A stretch of DNA of 32,463 nt, taken from positions 1 through 32,463 of the forward strand of contig CALMFH010000186.1 of assembly GCA_937864925.1 (NCBI GenBank). Direction: 5' to 3'. The stretch comes from an uncultured Alphaproteobacteria bacterium (GTDB lineage: Bacteria; Pseudomonadota; Alphaproteobacteria; Rhizobiales; Ancalomicrobiaceae). Position numbers and translations under genes: made by a program. A model generated the notes under the pieces. It was given only the letters and a program-made list of their open reading frames with translations. It did not search any database and was not told the DNA's origin. Of the stretch, positions 13,961 to 21,698 are shown in pieces (positions within the stretch are counted from its first letter, which is position 1; the number at the start of each line of letters is the position of its first letter).

Positions 13961-16342
13961 GTGACCGAGACCCCGCCGAACTCCGAGGACAGGCCCACGG
14001 CCGCGCCGACGCCGGACGTCGAGCCCTCGGCCGCGCCGGTCGGGCGCGACGAGGCGGCGAACGTCGCTTCGCCCGAGGCGCCGGCGGCGGAGCCCGCGAG
14101 CGGGCCGCCGGGATGGCGCGCGCGGTGGTCGCGGCGGATGCTCGCCGTCGATGCGGCGATCGACACCGCCGTCTACCGCGTCTGGACGGGCCTGGTCGAG
14201 TGGTATCGCCGGCTCTCGGTCGCCTACCGGGTGTTCCGGGTACGTGGCTTCAAGCGGCTGATCCTAGAGATCCTCGGTGACGGCGTCACCATCGGGGCGG
14301 CGGGTTTCGTCCTGATGCTGACTCTGGCGTTGCCGGCGATGGACGTCACTCGGACCGATTGGCGCAGGAACGTCGACTATTCGGTCCTCTTCCTCGATCG
14401 CTACGGCAGCGAGATCGGCCGGCGGGGCATCGTGCTCAACGACACGGTACCGCTCGAGCAGTTCCCCGATCATCTGATCAAGGCGCTGCTCGCCACCGAG
14501 GATCGCCGCTTCTTCGACCACTTCGGCATCGACATCATCGGCACGACTCGCGCCGTCGTCGCCAACATGCGTCACAAGACGGTGGTGCAGGGCGGCTCGT
14601 CACTGACCCAGCAGCTCGCCAAGAACCTGTTCCTCACCAACGAACGATCGATCGAACGCAAGATCAAGGAAGCATTCCTGGCGATGTGGCTCGAAGCCAA
14701 CATGTCGAAGCGCGAGATCATGAAGCTCTACCTCGACCGAGCCTACATGGGCGGCGGCACCTTCGGCGTGGCGGCGGCGAGCGAATTCTATTTCGGCAAG
14801 TCGGTTCGTGACATCGATCTGGCGGAAGCGGCGATGCTCGCCGGTCTGTTCAAAGCGCCGACCAAATATGCGCCGCACGCCAACCTGCCGGCGGCCCGTG
14901 CCCGCGCCAACGACGTGCTCTCCAACATGGTCGCCGCCGGTTTCCTCACCGAGGGCCAAGTGGTGGCGGCACGGCGGCGTCCGGCGACGCCGGTCGATCG
15001 GCAGCGGACCTATTCGCCCGACTATTTCCTCGACTATGCCTTCGACGAGATCCAGGAGATGGCGCCGGCGGAACATACCCTCGTGGTCCGCACGACGATC
15101 GACCTCGGCATGCAGAAGCGGGCCGAGGAGGCGATCGAGAACACCCTGCGCCAGCACGGCGAGGAACTCGAGGTGAGCCAGGGCGCGGCGGTGTTCATGG
15201 AGCCGTTCGGGGCGGTCCGCGCCATGGTGGGCGGGCGCGACTATTCGGCCAGCCAGTTCAACCGGGCGACCGACGCGGCGCGCCAGCCGGGGTCGTCGTT
15301 CAAGCCCTACGTCTACATGGCGGCACTGCTCGCCGGAAAGACGCCGACCTCGACCATCACCGACCAGCCCTACTGCATCGGCAACTGGTGCCCGAAGAAT
15401 TACGGCGGCGGCTACTACGGCCGGGTCACTCTGCTCGAGGCGATCGCCCGTTCGCTCAACTCGGTGCCGGTGCAGCTCGCCGCCCAGGTCGGACGTGACA
15501 GGGTCGCGGCGGTGACGCGGGAATTCGGCATCGATCTGCCGGCCAAGCCGGACTGGCCGTTCGTCATCGGCGCCTTCGAAGTCCACATGATCGACCACGC
15601 CGCCGGCTATGCCGTCTTCGCCAACGGCGGCCACCGGATCACCCCCTTCGCGGTGGAGGAGATCCGTTCGACCACCGGACGGGTGCTCTACGAGCGGGCC
15701 CGCGAGGGCAAGCCGCCGCAACGCATCTTCCCGGCCGACAAGATCGCGATGCTCAACGGCATGCTGCACAACGCGGTCGAGACCGGCACCGGCCAACGGG
15801 CGAAGCTCGACGGCATTCCCGCCGGTGGCAAGACCGGTACGACCCAGTCGTCGCGCGACGCCTGGTTCTGCGGCTTCACCGGCAATCTGGTCGGGGTGGT
15901 GTGGGTCGGCAACGACGACTACACGCCGATGGAGCGGGTCACCGGCGGCATGTTGCCGGCACCGATCTGGCACGAGGTGATGGCCTATGCCCATCAGAAC
16001 ATCGAGCTGAAACAGGCGCCGGGCATGCCGCCGCCGCGGCGTGGCGGGCCGGCGGTCGCCGGACTTCCCGGCGGAAAGGCCCAAGGTGGGCTGACCGCGC
16101 CCGAGACAGCGACGCAGGCCGGACGCCCGAAGCCGCTGTCGACGCGTGCGGTCGGCGTGTTGAGCGAGATCGAGAAGCGGCTCGACGCCGCCGCCGCCCG
16201 GCCGCTGACACCGTCGAGCCCGGACGCTGCGAAGCCGGCGCGATCGGGGGCGTTGACGCCGCTCGAACCCGCCGGCGGTCGTCCGGTGCGGCTCGCCTCG
16301 GGCACCGCGAGCGGCGGCCTCACGCCGATCGGACGTCACTGA
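13961..16342 (+). CDS. Class A penicillin-binding protein (1A family)
   Basis: 793 residues, GTG start. Bifunctional peptidoglycan synthase in the inner membrane. Order: Pro/Ala-rich cytoplasmic N-terminus (1-60), membrane helix about 104-126 ([18 protein letters not shown]), glycosyltransferase GT51 with [14 protein letters not shown] (catalytic Glu180) and [16 protein letters not shown] (210-225), then transpeptidase with SSFK 445-448 (Ser445 nucleophile), SLN 498-500 and KTGT 624-627. The C-terminal ~110 residues are Pro/Gly/Ala-rich and low complexity. No inserted domain is seen between the two catalytic domains, so it is shorter in that region than typical PBP1a. Divergent from the YcgN-type gene. 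Confidence 0.95.
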   Translation: MTETPPNSEDRPTAAPTPDVEPSAAPVGRDEAANVASPEAPAAEPASGPPGWRARWSRRMLAVDAAIDTAVYRVWTGLVEWYRRLSVAYRVFRVRGFKRLILEILGDGVTIGAAGFVLMLTLALPAMDVTRTDWRRNVDYSVLFLDRYGSEIGRRGIVLNDTVPLEQFPDHLIKALLATEDRRFFDHFGIDIIGTTRAVVANMRHKTVVQGGSSLTQQLAKNLFLTNERSIERKIKEAFLAMWLEANMSKREIMKLYLDRAYMGGGTFGVAAASEFYFGKSVRDIDLAEAAMLAGLFKAPTKYAPHANLPAARARANDVLSNMVAAGFLTEGQVVAARRRPATPVDRQRTYSPDYFLDYAFDEIQEMAPAEHTLVVRTTIDLGMQKRAEEAIENTLRQHGEELEVSQGAAVFMEPFGAVRAMVGGRDYSASQFNRATDAARQPGSSFKPYVYMAALLAGKTPTSTITDQPYCIGNWCPKNYGGGYYGRVTLLEAIARSLNSVPVQLAAQVGRDRVAAVTREFGIDLPAKPDWPFVIGAFEVHMIDHAAGYAVFANGGHRITPFAVEEIRSTTGRVLYERAREGKPPQRIFPADKIAMLNGMLHNAVETGTGQRAKLDGIPAGGKTGTTQSSRDAWFCGFTGNLVGVVWVGNDDYTPMERVTGGMLPAPIWHEVMAYAHQNIELKQAPGMPPPRRGGPAVAGLPGGKAQGGLTAPETATQAGRPKPLSTRAVGVLSEIEKRLDAAAARPLTPSSPDAAKPARSGALTPLEPAGGRPVRLASGTASGGLTPIGRH

Positions 16343-16447
16343 GCCGCCATTGACGCGCCCGGCGGTGGCGGCGAGAATCGACGCGGTTCGGCCCACGTCG
16401 ATTCCGGTTCGCCGTCACGCCCCGCCCACCACGATCGGATCGTTCGC

Positions 16448-17014
16448 GTGCGTTTCCTCGTCGAACTCTTCGCCACCCTGGTGATCGCGCTCGCCCTCGG
16501 CCTTTCCACCGCATGGTTCATGGTGTCGGCGCCGCGCATCGGCACCGGCGTCGGCGCCTGGAAGGCGGTACCGGCGGTCTCGGCCGACACCGCCGATCCC
16601 TATACGCGAGCCCGCGTCGCGCGCACCGGAGAGATCGTGCTCGGTGCCGGCGAAGGGCTCGTCTTCATCGCGGAGGCGGACGACGACGGACGACCGCTCG
16701 ACGGTGCCTGTGACTACCGTATCTCCGGCGCCACACCGACGGCCCGGCTGTGGACGCTGTCGATGGTCGACGACGCCGGCGGACTGCCGGCGTCGGTGAG
16801 CGGACGGACGTCGCTCACGTCGCGCGAGGTCCTGCGCGATGCCGAGGGACGGTTCGAAATCGCCGTGGCGGCGACCGCACGGTCCGGCAACTGGCTGCCG
16901 TCGCACAGCCGAGGTGCGGAGAAGGCGATCCTCAGGCTCTACGACACGCCCCTGGCGTTGTCGCCCGATCAGAACATGCGGATGCCGCGTATCGTCCGGG
17001 GGACCTGCCGATGA
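16448..17014 (+). CDS. DUF1214 domain protein, membrane anchored
   Basis: 188 residues, GTG start. One N-terminal helix (residues 4-26, LVELFATLVIALALGLSTAW), then a periplasmic domain: DPYTRARVARTGEIVLGAGE, GACDYRISGATPTARLWTLS, SGNWLPSHSRGAEKAILRLY, MRMPRIVRGTC. This order matches DUF1214, which in alphaproteobacteria is usually paired with a DUF1254 gene as here. No activity is established. The stop overlaps the next start as ATGA, so the pair is coupled. Confidence 0.85.
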   Translation: MRFLVELFATLVIALALGLSTAWFMVSAPRIGTGVGAWKAVPAVSADTADPYTRARVARTGEIVLGAGEGLVFIAEADDDGRPLDGACDYRISGATPTARLWTLSMVDDAGGLPASVSGRTSLTSREVLRDAEGRFEIAVAATARSGNWLPSHSRGAEKAILRLYDTPLALSPDQNMRMPRIVRGTCR

Positions 17015-17562
17015 TGCGCACCGCCGTCTGGCTCGTCGGCGCCCTCCTCCTCGGTGGGATCGTCCACATCGCCACCGTCTTCGGCGTGCCGCATTTCGCG
17101 GTGAACGACCCGTGGCGCGAGGTCGGAACGCTCACCGGCGACGGCGTCTTCGTCCGTCTGCCGCGAGCGGCACCGGGGGTGCGGACCCTCTCCGGTCTCG
17201 ACCCGGCGATGACTCATGCCGCCTGCCGCTTCTCCCTCGACAACGGACCGGTCCGAATCCGGGCGGAGGTCGCCGACGGCTACTGGTCGCTGGCGCTGCA
17301 CGATCGTCGCGGTATGTGGGTGTGGGGAGTGGACAACCGCGCTGCGGAGCAGAAGCCGATCGACATCCTGATCGCCTCGCATGTCCAGGTGGCGCAATTG
17401 CGCGAGAGCCTGCCGGACGAATTCGAGGACGTGGTGATCGTCGACTGGCCGAGCCAGGAGGGCTTCGCGCTCTACAAGATCCTGGTGGCGGCGAAATCGC
17501 GCGAGGCGGAGGTCGAGGCCGCGCTCGCCACCGCCCGATGCACGCCGACACCACTGCCGTGA
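17011..17562 (+). CDS. DUF1254 domain protein, membrane anchored
   Basis: 183 residues from ATG 17011, overlapping the DUF1214 stop. N-terminal helix TAVWLVGALLLGGIVHIATV (residues 4-23), then PHFAVNDPWREVGTLTGDGV, AMTHAACRFSLDNGPVRIRA and DGYWSLALHDRRGMWVWGVD, the short single-domain DUF1254 form found in alphaproteobacteria. C-terminal part has SHVQVAQLRESLPDEF and a charged end. Together with its partner it probably forms an envelope complex of unknown role. Convergent with the lipoprotein gene, 13 bases apart. Confidence 0.82.
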   Translation: MMRTAVWLVGALLLGGIVHIATVFGVPHFAVNDPWREVGTLTGDGVFVRLPRAAPGVRTLSGLDPAMTHAACRFSLDNGPVRIRAEVADGYWSLALHDRRGMWVWGVDNRAAEQKPIDILIASHVQVAQLRESLPDEFEDVVIVDWPSQEGFALYKILVAAKSREAEVEAALATARCTPTPLP

Positions 17563-17575
17563 TGCGGCGGGTGGC

Positions 17576-18376
17576 TCACTTCTGCGGCACCTTCTCGGTG
17601 ATGGTCTCGCTCTTGGTGTAGCGCGACGGAGCGGGGCGACCGGCGAGCCGGCGGGGTGCGGTCGGCATACCGGCCTCGGCCCGATCGATGGCGCGACGCA
17701 GTTCGGTCCAGGCGATCTCGGCCTCGAAACGGCGATCCGACGGTGTCTCGACCATCATGCGGTCGATGGTGTCGCGATAGGCGGCGACGCGGAGGCGCAT
17801 GGCGCGCCACACCCAGTCGACCACCCGGGCGTTCTCGTCGACACGAGCGTAGGCGTTGCTCAACTCCGCGGGAGCGCCGCCGCGGCGTTCGTCGAGAGCG
17901 CGCAGGCGATGCGCATCGGCCTCGCGCACCCGTCGCGCATCCCCCCAGAACGGGCCGATCAGCCCGGCGTCTATACGCATGTCGGCGATGGCGCGATTCC
18001 AGCGGGTCTCGGAGGAGACGAAGGGGTCCTTGCGGAGGTGGTTGTAATAGCCCTTCGGATCGAAGGCGTAGTCGATCTCGGGGACGATGCGGGTGCGTTC
18101 GAATTCGACCAGGGTCTCGCCGAACCAGTCGCGGACGTGAGGAGCGCGCACCAGCGCCCAGGCGCGATCACGCAACCCCACCTCACGGTCGGTGCGATTG
18201 AAGTCGGAGACCACTTCCCGCCGATCCCATTCGGCGATGCGCTCGCCGAGGGCCGGCATCACCCGGTCGTGCAGGACACTCGGCTCGGCGCGGCCGAAGT
18301 CGCCGGTCGGCCGGCCACAGCCGGCGAGCACCACCGGCAGAGCGAGGGCGAGAGCGACGATCGGCCTCTGCGGCAC
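17576..18376 (-). CDS. Putative lipoprotein of unknown function
   Basis: 266 residues, GTG start. A lipobox LAGC gives a predicted lipidated Cys20 after a hydrophobic signal (IVALALALPVVLAGC). The mature part is rich in Arg, Trp and acidic residues, with WALVRAPHVRDWFGETLVEF, EIDYAFDPKGYYNHLRKDPF and VVDWVWRAMRLRVAAYRDTI, suggesting an all-helical protein. I do not recognise a named domain. A 65-codon gene lies 29 bases upstream on the same strand, probably one operon. Confidence 0.75.
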   Translation of the reverse strand: MPQRPIVALALALPVVLAGCGRPTGDFGRAEPSVLHDRVMPALGERIAEWDRREVVSDFNRTDREVGLRDRAWALVRAPHVRDWFGETLVEFERTRIVPEIDYAFDPKGYYNHLRKDPFVSSETRWNRAIADMRIDAGLIGPFWGDARRVREADAHRLRALDERRGGAPAELSNAYARVDENARVVDWVWRAMRLRVAAYRDTIDRMMVETPSDRRFEAEIAWTELRRAIDRAEAGMPTAPRRLAGRPAPSRYTKSETITEKVPQK

Positions 18377-18405
18377 GGCGGGCTTCCTCCTCGCGGGTGG
18401 AACCG

Positions 18406-18603
18406 TCAGGTCCGCCGCCGGCGGCGGCTCGGTGGGGTCGGCCGGCTTCGCGGTGCATCCGCGGAACCGGTCTCACGTTCGCTCCAACGTTCGATGCGGA
18501 CGCCGGTGAAGAGCGCGATCGTGCCGGTTTCGGTCTCACCGCTCTCGGCGCGGCGCCGCGGGCGCGAACGGCGAACCTTCGATATCTGAACCACGTCTCC
18601 CAT
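18406..18603 (-). CDS. Small basic protein upstream of the lipoprotein gene
   Basis: 65 residues from ATG 18601-18603, with GAGGTGAGACG just before the start, a good Shine-Dalgarno. VVQISKVRRSRPRRRAES then TGTIALFTGVRIERWSE; the second segment resembles a short motif (FTGVRYER-like) of small Hyphomicrobiales proteins, recalled rather than checked. Strongly basic with an Arg-rich C-terminus. Function unknown. Confidence 0.6.
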   Translation of the reverse strand: MGDVVQISKVRRSRPRRRAESGETETGTIALFTGVRIERWSERETGSADAPRSRPTPPSRRRRRT

Positions 18604-18728
18604 CGTCTCACCTCACCCGTCGGAGACAGGTCGTCGAGAGCGACCCGAGGCGCCGGTTCCGCCCGGCCCGCTGCGGCGGTCGTCGGAGGAATCGAATCCT
18701 CCCTCGGGGATCGGTGCCACGATCATGG

Positions 18729-18744
18729 TTAACGAACCATTAAC
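18729..18744. promoter_or_regulatory. Full CtrA-type box TTAA-N7-TTAAC
   Basis: TTAACGAACCATTAAC: TTAA at 18729-18732, seven bases, TTAAC at 18740-18744, an exact match to the alphaproteobacterial cell-cycle regulator CtrA consensus. It lies 58 bases before the DUF2336 ATG and 126 bases before the start of the divergent small gene. It is also part of GGTTAA...TTAACC dyad symmetry. Confidence 0.65.
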
Positions 18745-18801
18745 CCCCTCTCCCGATACTGGACGCCGACCTCTTCCTCCTGTCCGCGACGAGACCGGCC
18801 G

Positions 18802-20199
18802 ATGCCTTCGCCCGACCACCCCGCCGATTCCCGAACCGAACGTGCGAACCCGAGGGCCAGCGGCGTGTTGCGATCGGCGGTCGACCTCTTCGTCCTGGCG
18901 GCGAGCCACGAGCGGGCCGAGATCCGCGCCTTCGCCGACCTCCTCGCCGGGTTGCTGCCCGATGCGACGACGGCGGATCGCGAGCACGTCGCCCGACAGT
19001 TGGCACATCGCGCCGACACCCCGCCGGCGATCGCCCGTCTGTTGGCGGTCGACGAGATCGCGGTGGCCCGTCCGCTGGTGCTGCGTTCGCCGGTTCTCAC
19101 CTCCGCCGATCTGGTCGAAGTGATGCGGTGCGGGCCCGCCCATATCGATCTGGTGGCCGAGCGACTCGATCTCGCCCCGGACGTCGTCGCGGCCCTCGGT
19201 CGCTCGGTCGATACCGAAACCGCGACCCGACCGTCGCGGGGCCATACCGAAACCGCGACCCGGCCGTCGCGGGGCGATACCGAAACCGCGACCCGGCCGT
19301 CGCGGGGCGGGGCGGGCCATGCCGCACCGTCGATCGAAGCGATGCGGATCGAGGCGATCGTCGCGAGCGCGGCGACCGGCCGCCCGATCGGCGACGCCGA
19401 CGACGAGGCGGAGGTGGCGCTCTATCGTGCCCTCGACGAACTGGCGGCGGAACTCGAGGCCGAACACGGCGAGGCGCCGCGCTCGTTCACGCCGACGATC
19501 GGCGAAGCGGAAGCGGACACGGCGCTGCAGGGTGCACTCGACCGTCTGGCGGCGGAACTCGAGGCGGAGGCCCAGGCACGCGAGGCCGAAGAGGCGGCGG
19601 CGCGGGCGCTGCGTCAGGCCGGGCCGGATGTGCCCGGTGATGTCGACGAGTTCCTGTCCCACGATTCGGCCGGACGTTGGCGGTTCATCCAGGAGCACTC
19701 CTCCGCCGCCGCCATGACCCCGCCGCCGCCGCGGCGGCGGCGCAGTGACGATCCCGCGGTGATCGGGGGGAGGCTGTTCGGCGCGTTGGTGGCGGGCGAA
19801 GGCGACCGCTTCGCCGAGGAGGTCGCACGCGCCGCCCGGCTCGAGCGGCCGGTGGTCGACCGCATCCTCACCGACCGCCACGGCGAAGCCCTGGCGGTGA
19901 CGCTCGCCGCGCTCGGCGTCGACGAGCGGACGGCGACGTCGATCCTGTTGCTGCACTCCGGCGAGCGGACGACCCTCGCCCACATGCAGGATCTCGCGGC
20001 CATGGCGGGCCGTATCGGCTGGCGCACCGCCGAGAACATCGTCGAGACCTGGCGCGGGGGGCGCGGCCTCGGCCGGACGGAAGCGACGCGGGTTCTCGAT
20101 CCGGCGGAACGGCACAGCGCGGTGCGTCAGGACGCGAGCGGCACCGGGTGGAGCGCCGCGGACGGCGAGTCCGATCGTCGTCGCGGCAACGAACGCTGA
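18802..20199 (+). CDS. DUF2336 family protein with internal tandem repeats
   Basis: 465 residues. N-terminal third (about 20-135) is helical with SAVDLFVLAASHERAEIRAF and DTPPAIARLLAVDEIAVARP, RSPVLTSADLVEVMRCG; C-terminal third has RWRFIQEHSS, EVARAARLERPVVDRILTDR and RIGWRTAENIVETWRG. These fit DUF2336, a HEAT-repeat-like family restricted to alphaproteobacteria, of unknown function. Residues 137-169 are three exact or near-exact copies of an 11-residue unit (DTETATRPSRG), encoded by 33-base repeats. A CtrA-type box lies upstream, suggesting cell-cycle control. Convergent with DUF1491. Confidence 0.8.
   Translation: MPSPDHPADSRTERANPRASGVLRSAVDLFVLAASHERAEIRAFADLLAGLLPDATTADREHVARQLAHRADTPPAIARLLAVDEIAVARPLVLRSPVLTSADLVEVMRCGPAHIDLVAERLDLAPDVVAALGRSVDTETATRPSRGHTETATRPSRGDTETATRPSRGGAGHAAPSIEAMRIEAIVASAATGRPIGDADDEAEVALYRALDELAAELEAEHGEAPRSFTPTIGEAEADTALQGALDRLAAELEAEAQAREAEEAAARALRQAGPDVPGDVDEFLSHDSAGRWRFIQEHSSAAAMTPPPPRRRRSDDPAVIGGRLFGALVAGEGDRFAEEVARAARLERPVVDRILTDRHGEALAVTLAALGVDERTATSILLLHSGERTTLAHMQDLAAMAGRIGWRTAENIVETWRGGRGLGRTEATRVLDPAERHSAVRQDASGTGWSAADGESDRRRGNER
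19210..19308 (+). repeat. Three tandem 33-bp repeats within the DUF2336 gene
   Basis: Units at 19210-19242, 19243-19275 and 19276-19308, each coding for x-T-E-T-A-T-R-P-S-R-G. They differ by one or two bases (gat/cat at the first codon; cga/cgg). Length keeps frame, so copy number can change without breaking the protein. Confidence 0.9.
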
Positions 20200-20232
20200 G
20201 CGTCCTCCCGCGGTTTCGGACGAGTCCGGGCC

Positions 20233-20622
20233 TCAGGACCGCGGCGGCCACTGCGGCCAGGATCGCGGCGGTGCGTCGGGATCCTGCGGCGGCGGTTCGA
20301 TGAAGTGGCGCGCCTGACGATCCTCCACTTCCACCAGCCACAGATCACCGTCGAAGCGGCGTTCCGAGGCGATGCGGGCCTGGAGATCGGCACGCGGGAA
20401 GCGGGCGTGCAGACGTTCGAAACGTCGGTCGCCCGTCATGGTCTCGCCGAAGTCGGTCTGCGGTGCCGGCCCCCAGAGATCGGTGCTGCCGTCGAGGCGA
20501 TCCACCGCCACGAAGATCGCTCCGGCTTCATCGGCGCCGTGATGGACGACGGTCGCGGCGGCACCGGCGGCGAAGGCGCGGCGTACCAGGGCCGCGACCC
20601 AGACGTCGGAGCGCAAGCGCAT
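20233..20622 (-). CDS. DUF1491 family protein
   Basis: 129 residues from ATG 20620-20622. MRLRSDVWVAALVRRAFAAG, VVHHGADEAGAIFVAVDRLD, STDLWGPAPQTDF and a C-terminal FIEPPPQDPDAPP match DUF1491, a small alphaproteobacterial family with no known activity. An in-frame extension upstream to 20784 runs through the end of the peptidoglycan-binding gene and is rejected. Same strand as, and 35 bases downstream of, that gene. Confidence 0.88.
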   Translation of the reverse strand: MRLRSDVWVAALVRRAFAAGAAATVVHHGADEAGAIFVAVDRLDGSTDLWGPAPQTDFGETMTGDRRFERLHARFPRADLQARIASERRFDGDLWLVEVEDRQARHFIEPPPQDPDAPPRSWPQWPPRS

Positions 20623-20657
20623 GGTTCGCCTCCGCCGCGGCGCGGCGGCTCCCTGGC

Positions 20658-21698
20658 TCAGCGGCGGGCTTCGGCCGCCCGGGGCATGAGATCCCAGACC
20701 AGCTTCTCGCTCGGCCGGCCGGTCACCGGCCAACCGCGATCGGCCTCGTAGCGACGCACCGCCGAGGTGGAACGTTCGTCCCACTTGCCGTCGGCCTTGA
20801 GCGGTCCGTATCCGGCGGCGATCAGAGCACGTTGCAGCTTCTGCAGCCGTTCGTCGCCACCGGATGCCAGCGGCTCGCGGGCGGCGCGGCGGATCGACCC
20901 GGTGAAGACCGGCATGTCGACTTCGGCGGCGCCCGCCTCGTCGCGACCCACAGGGAAGGCGACGGCGTCGGCGGTGGCGACCCGCATCGACGGGGTCGGC
21001 GGGGTCGAGATCGGCGGCGCCGAGGCCGTCGCCGTGACGGCACGGCTCGGGATCGTCGAGGCGGCGGGTGTCGAGGTCCGTGCCTGTGCCGCCGCAGGCT
21101 TCGTCGCGGGCTGGGCCGGTGGTTGCTGGGCCTGGGCGACGACGCTCGGCGCGGCCTTCAGGGCGGCGAGCAGCAGTTCCGATGCCTCACCGGTCGGCGT
21201 GGTGCCGAGGCGGCGTTCGCCGGCGCGGATCGCCTCGGCCGTGGCCGGGCCGATCACGCCGTCGATCGGGCCGGAGTAGAAGCCGCGTTCGGCGAGGACC
21301 ACCTGGAGGTCGCGGACGAGGCCTTCTTCGACGGCACTGACCGGGCGGGGGCGCGGCATGGCGAGCGGAACGGTCGAGCCGGTGGGCGTCTCGATCTTGC
21401 TCGGCGCGGCCGGCTTCGCCGGAGTCCGTTGAACCGGAGCCTGCTCCGATTGAGCCGCCGAGCGTGTGTCGAACAGCGGATGCGGGTGGCGGGCCGGTTG
21501 GTTGGCCACGGCATTGGCGATCGTCACCGCGACCATCAGCAGCGAGACGGCGACGCCACCGGTGGTGACCGGGTTGCGCATGGCCAGTTCGGCGGCGCGG
21601 ATCGGCAGGCTGCCGGGAGTGGCGCCGGCACGGGCGTGGAAATCGGGATCGCGGTCGTCCCAGGCGTATTCGGCCGAGCGGTCGGATCTCTTGGTCAT
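20658..21698 (-). CDS. Membrane-anchored protein with two peptidoglycan-binding domains
   Basis: 346 residues, ATG 21696-21698 overlapping the kinase stop as ATGA. Cytoplasmic N-terminus with YAWDDRDPDFHARAG, one membrane helix about 46-64 (GGVAVSLLMVAVTIANAVA), then two PG_binding_1-type units: LVRDLQVVLAERGFYSGPID (about 127-165) and LQKLQRALIAAGYGPLKADG with WPVTGRPSEKLVWDLM (about 285-338). The linker between them is Ala/Pro/Thr-rich. Coupling with the histidine kinase suggests that cell-wall state and signalling are linked; this is inference. Confidence 0.88.
   Translation of the reverse strand: MTKRSDRSAEYAWDDRDPDFHARAGATPGSLPIRAAELAMRNPVTTGGVAVSLLMVAVTIANAVANQPARHPHPLFDTRSAAQSEQAPVQRTPAKPAAPSKIETPTGSTVPLAMPRPRPVSAVEEGLVRDLQVVLAERGFYSGPIDGVIGPATAEAIRAGERRLGTTPTGEASELLLAALKAAPSVVAQAQQPPAQPATKPAAAQARTSTPAASTIPSRAVTATASAPPISTPPTPSMRVATADAVAFPVGRDEAGAAEVDMPVFTGSIRRAAREPLASGGDERLQKLQRALIAAGYGPLKADGKWDERSTSAVRRYEADRGWPVTGRPSEKLVWDLMPRAAEARR

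Noticed and set aside
14600-16396. Long minus-strand open frame opposite the penicillin-binding protein
   Set aside because: Mirror of a gene with all catalytic motifs on the plus strand.
19210-19308. Repeats as a CRISPR array
   Set aside because: Units are directly adjacent with no spacers, keep a reading frame, and lie within a coding gene.
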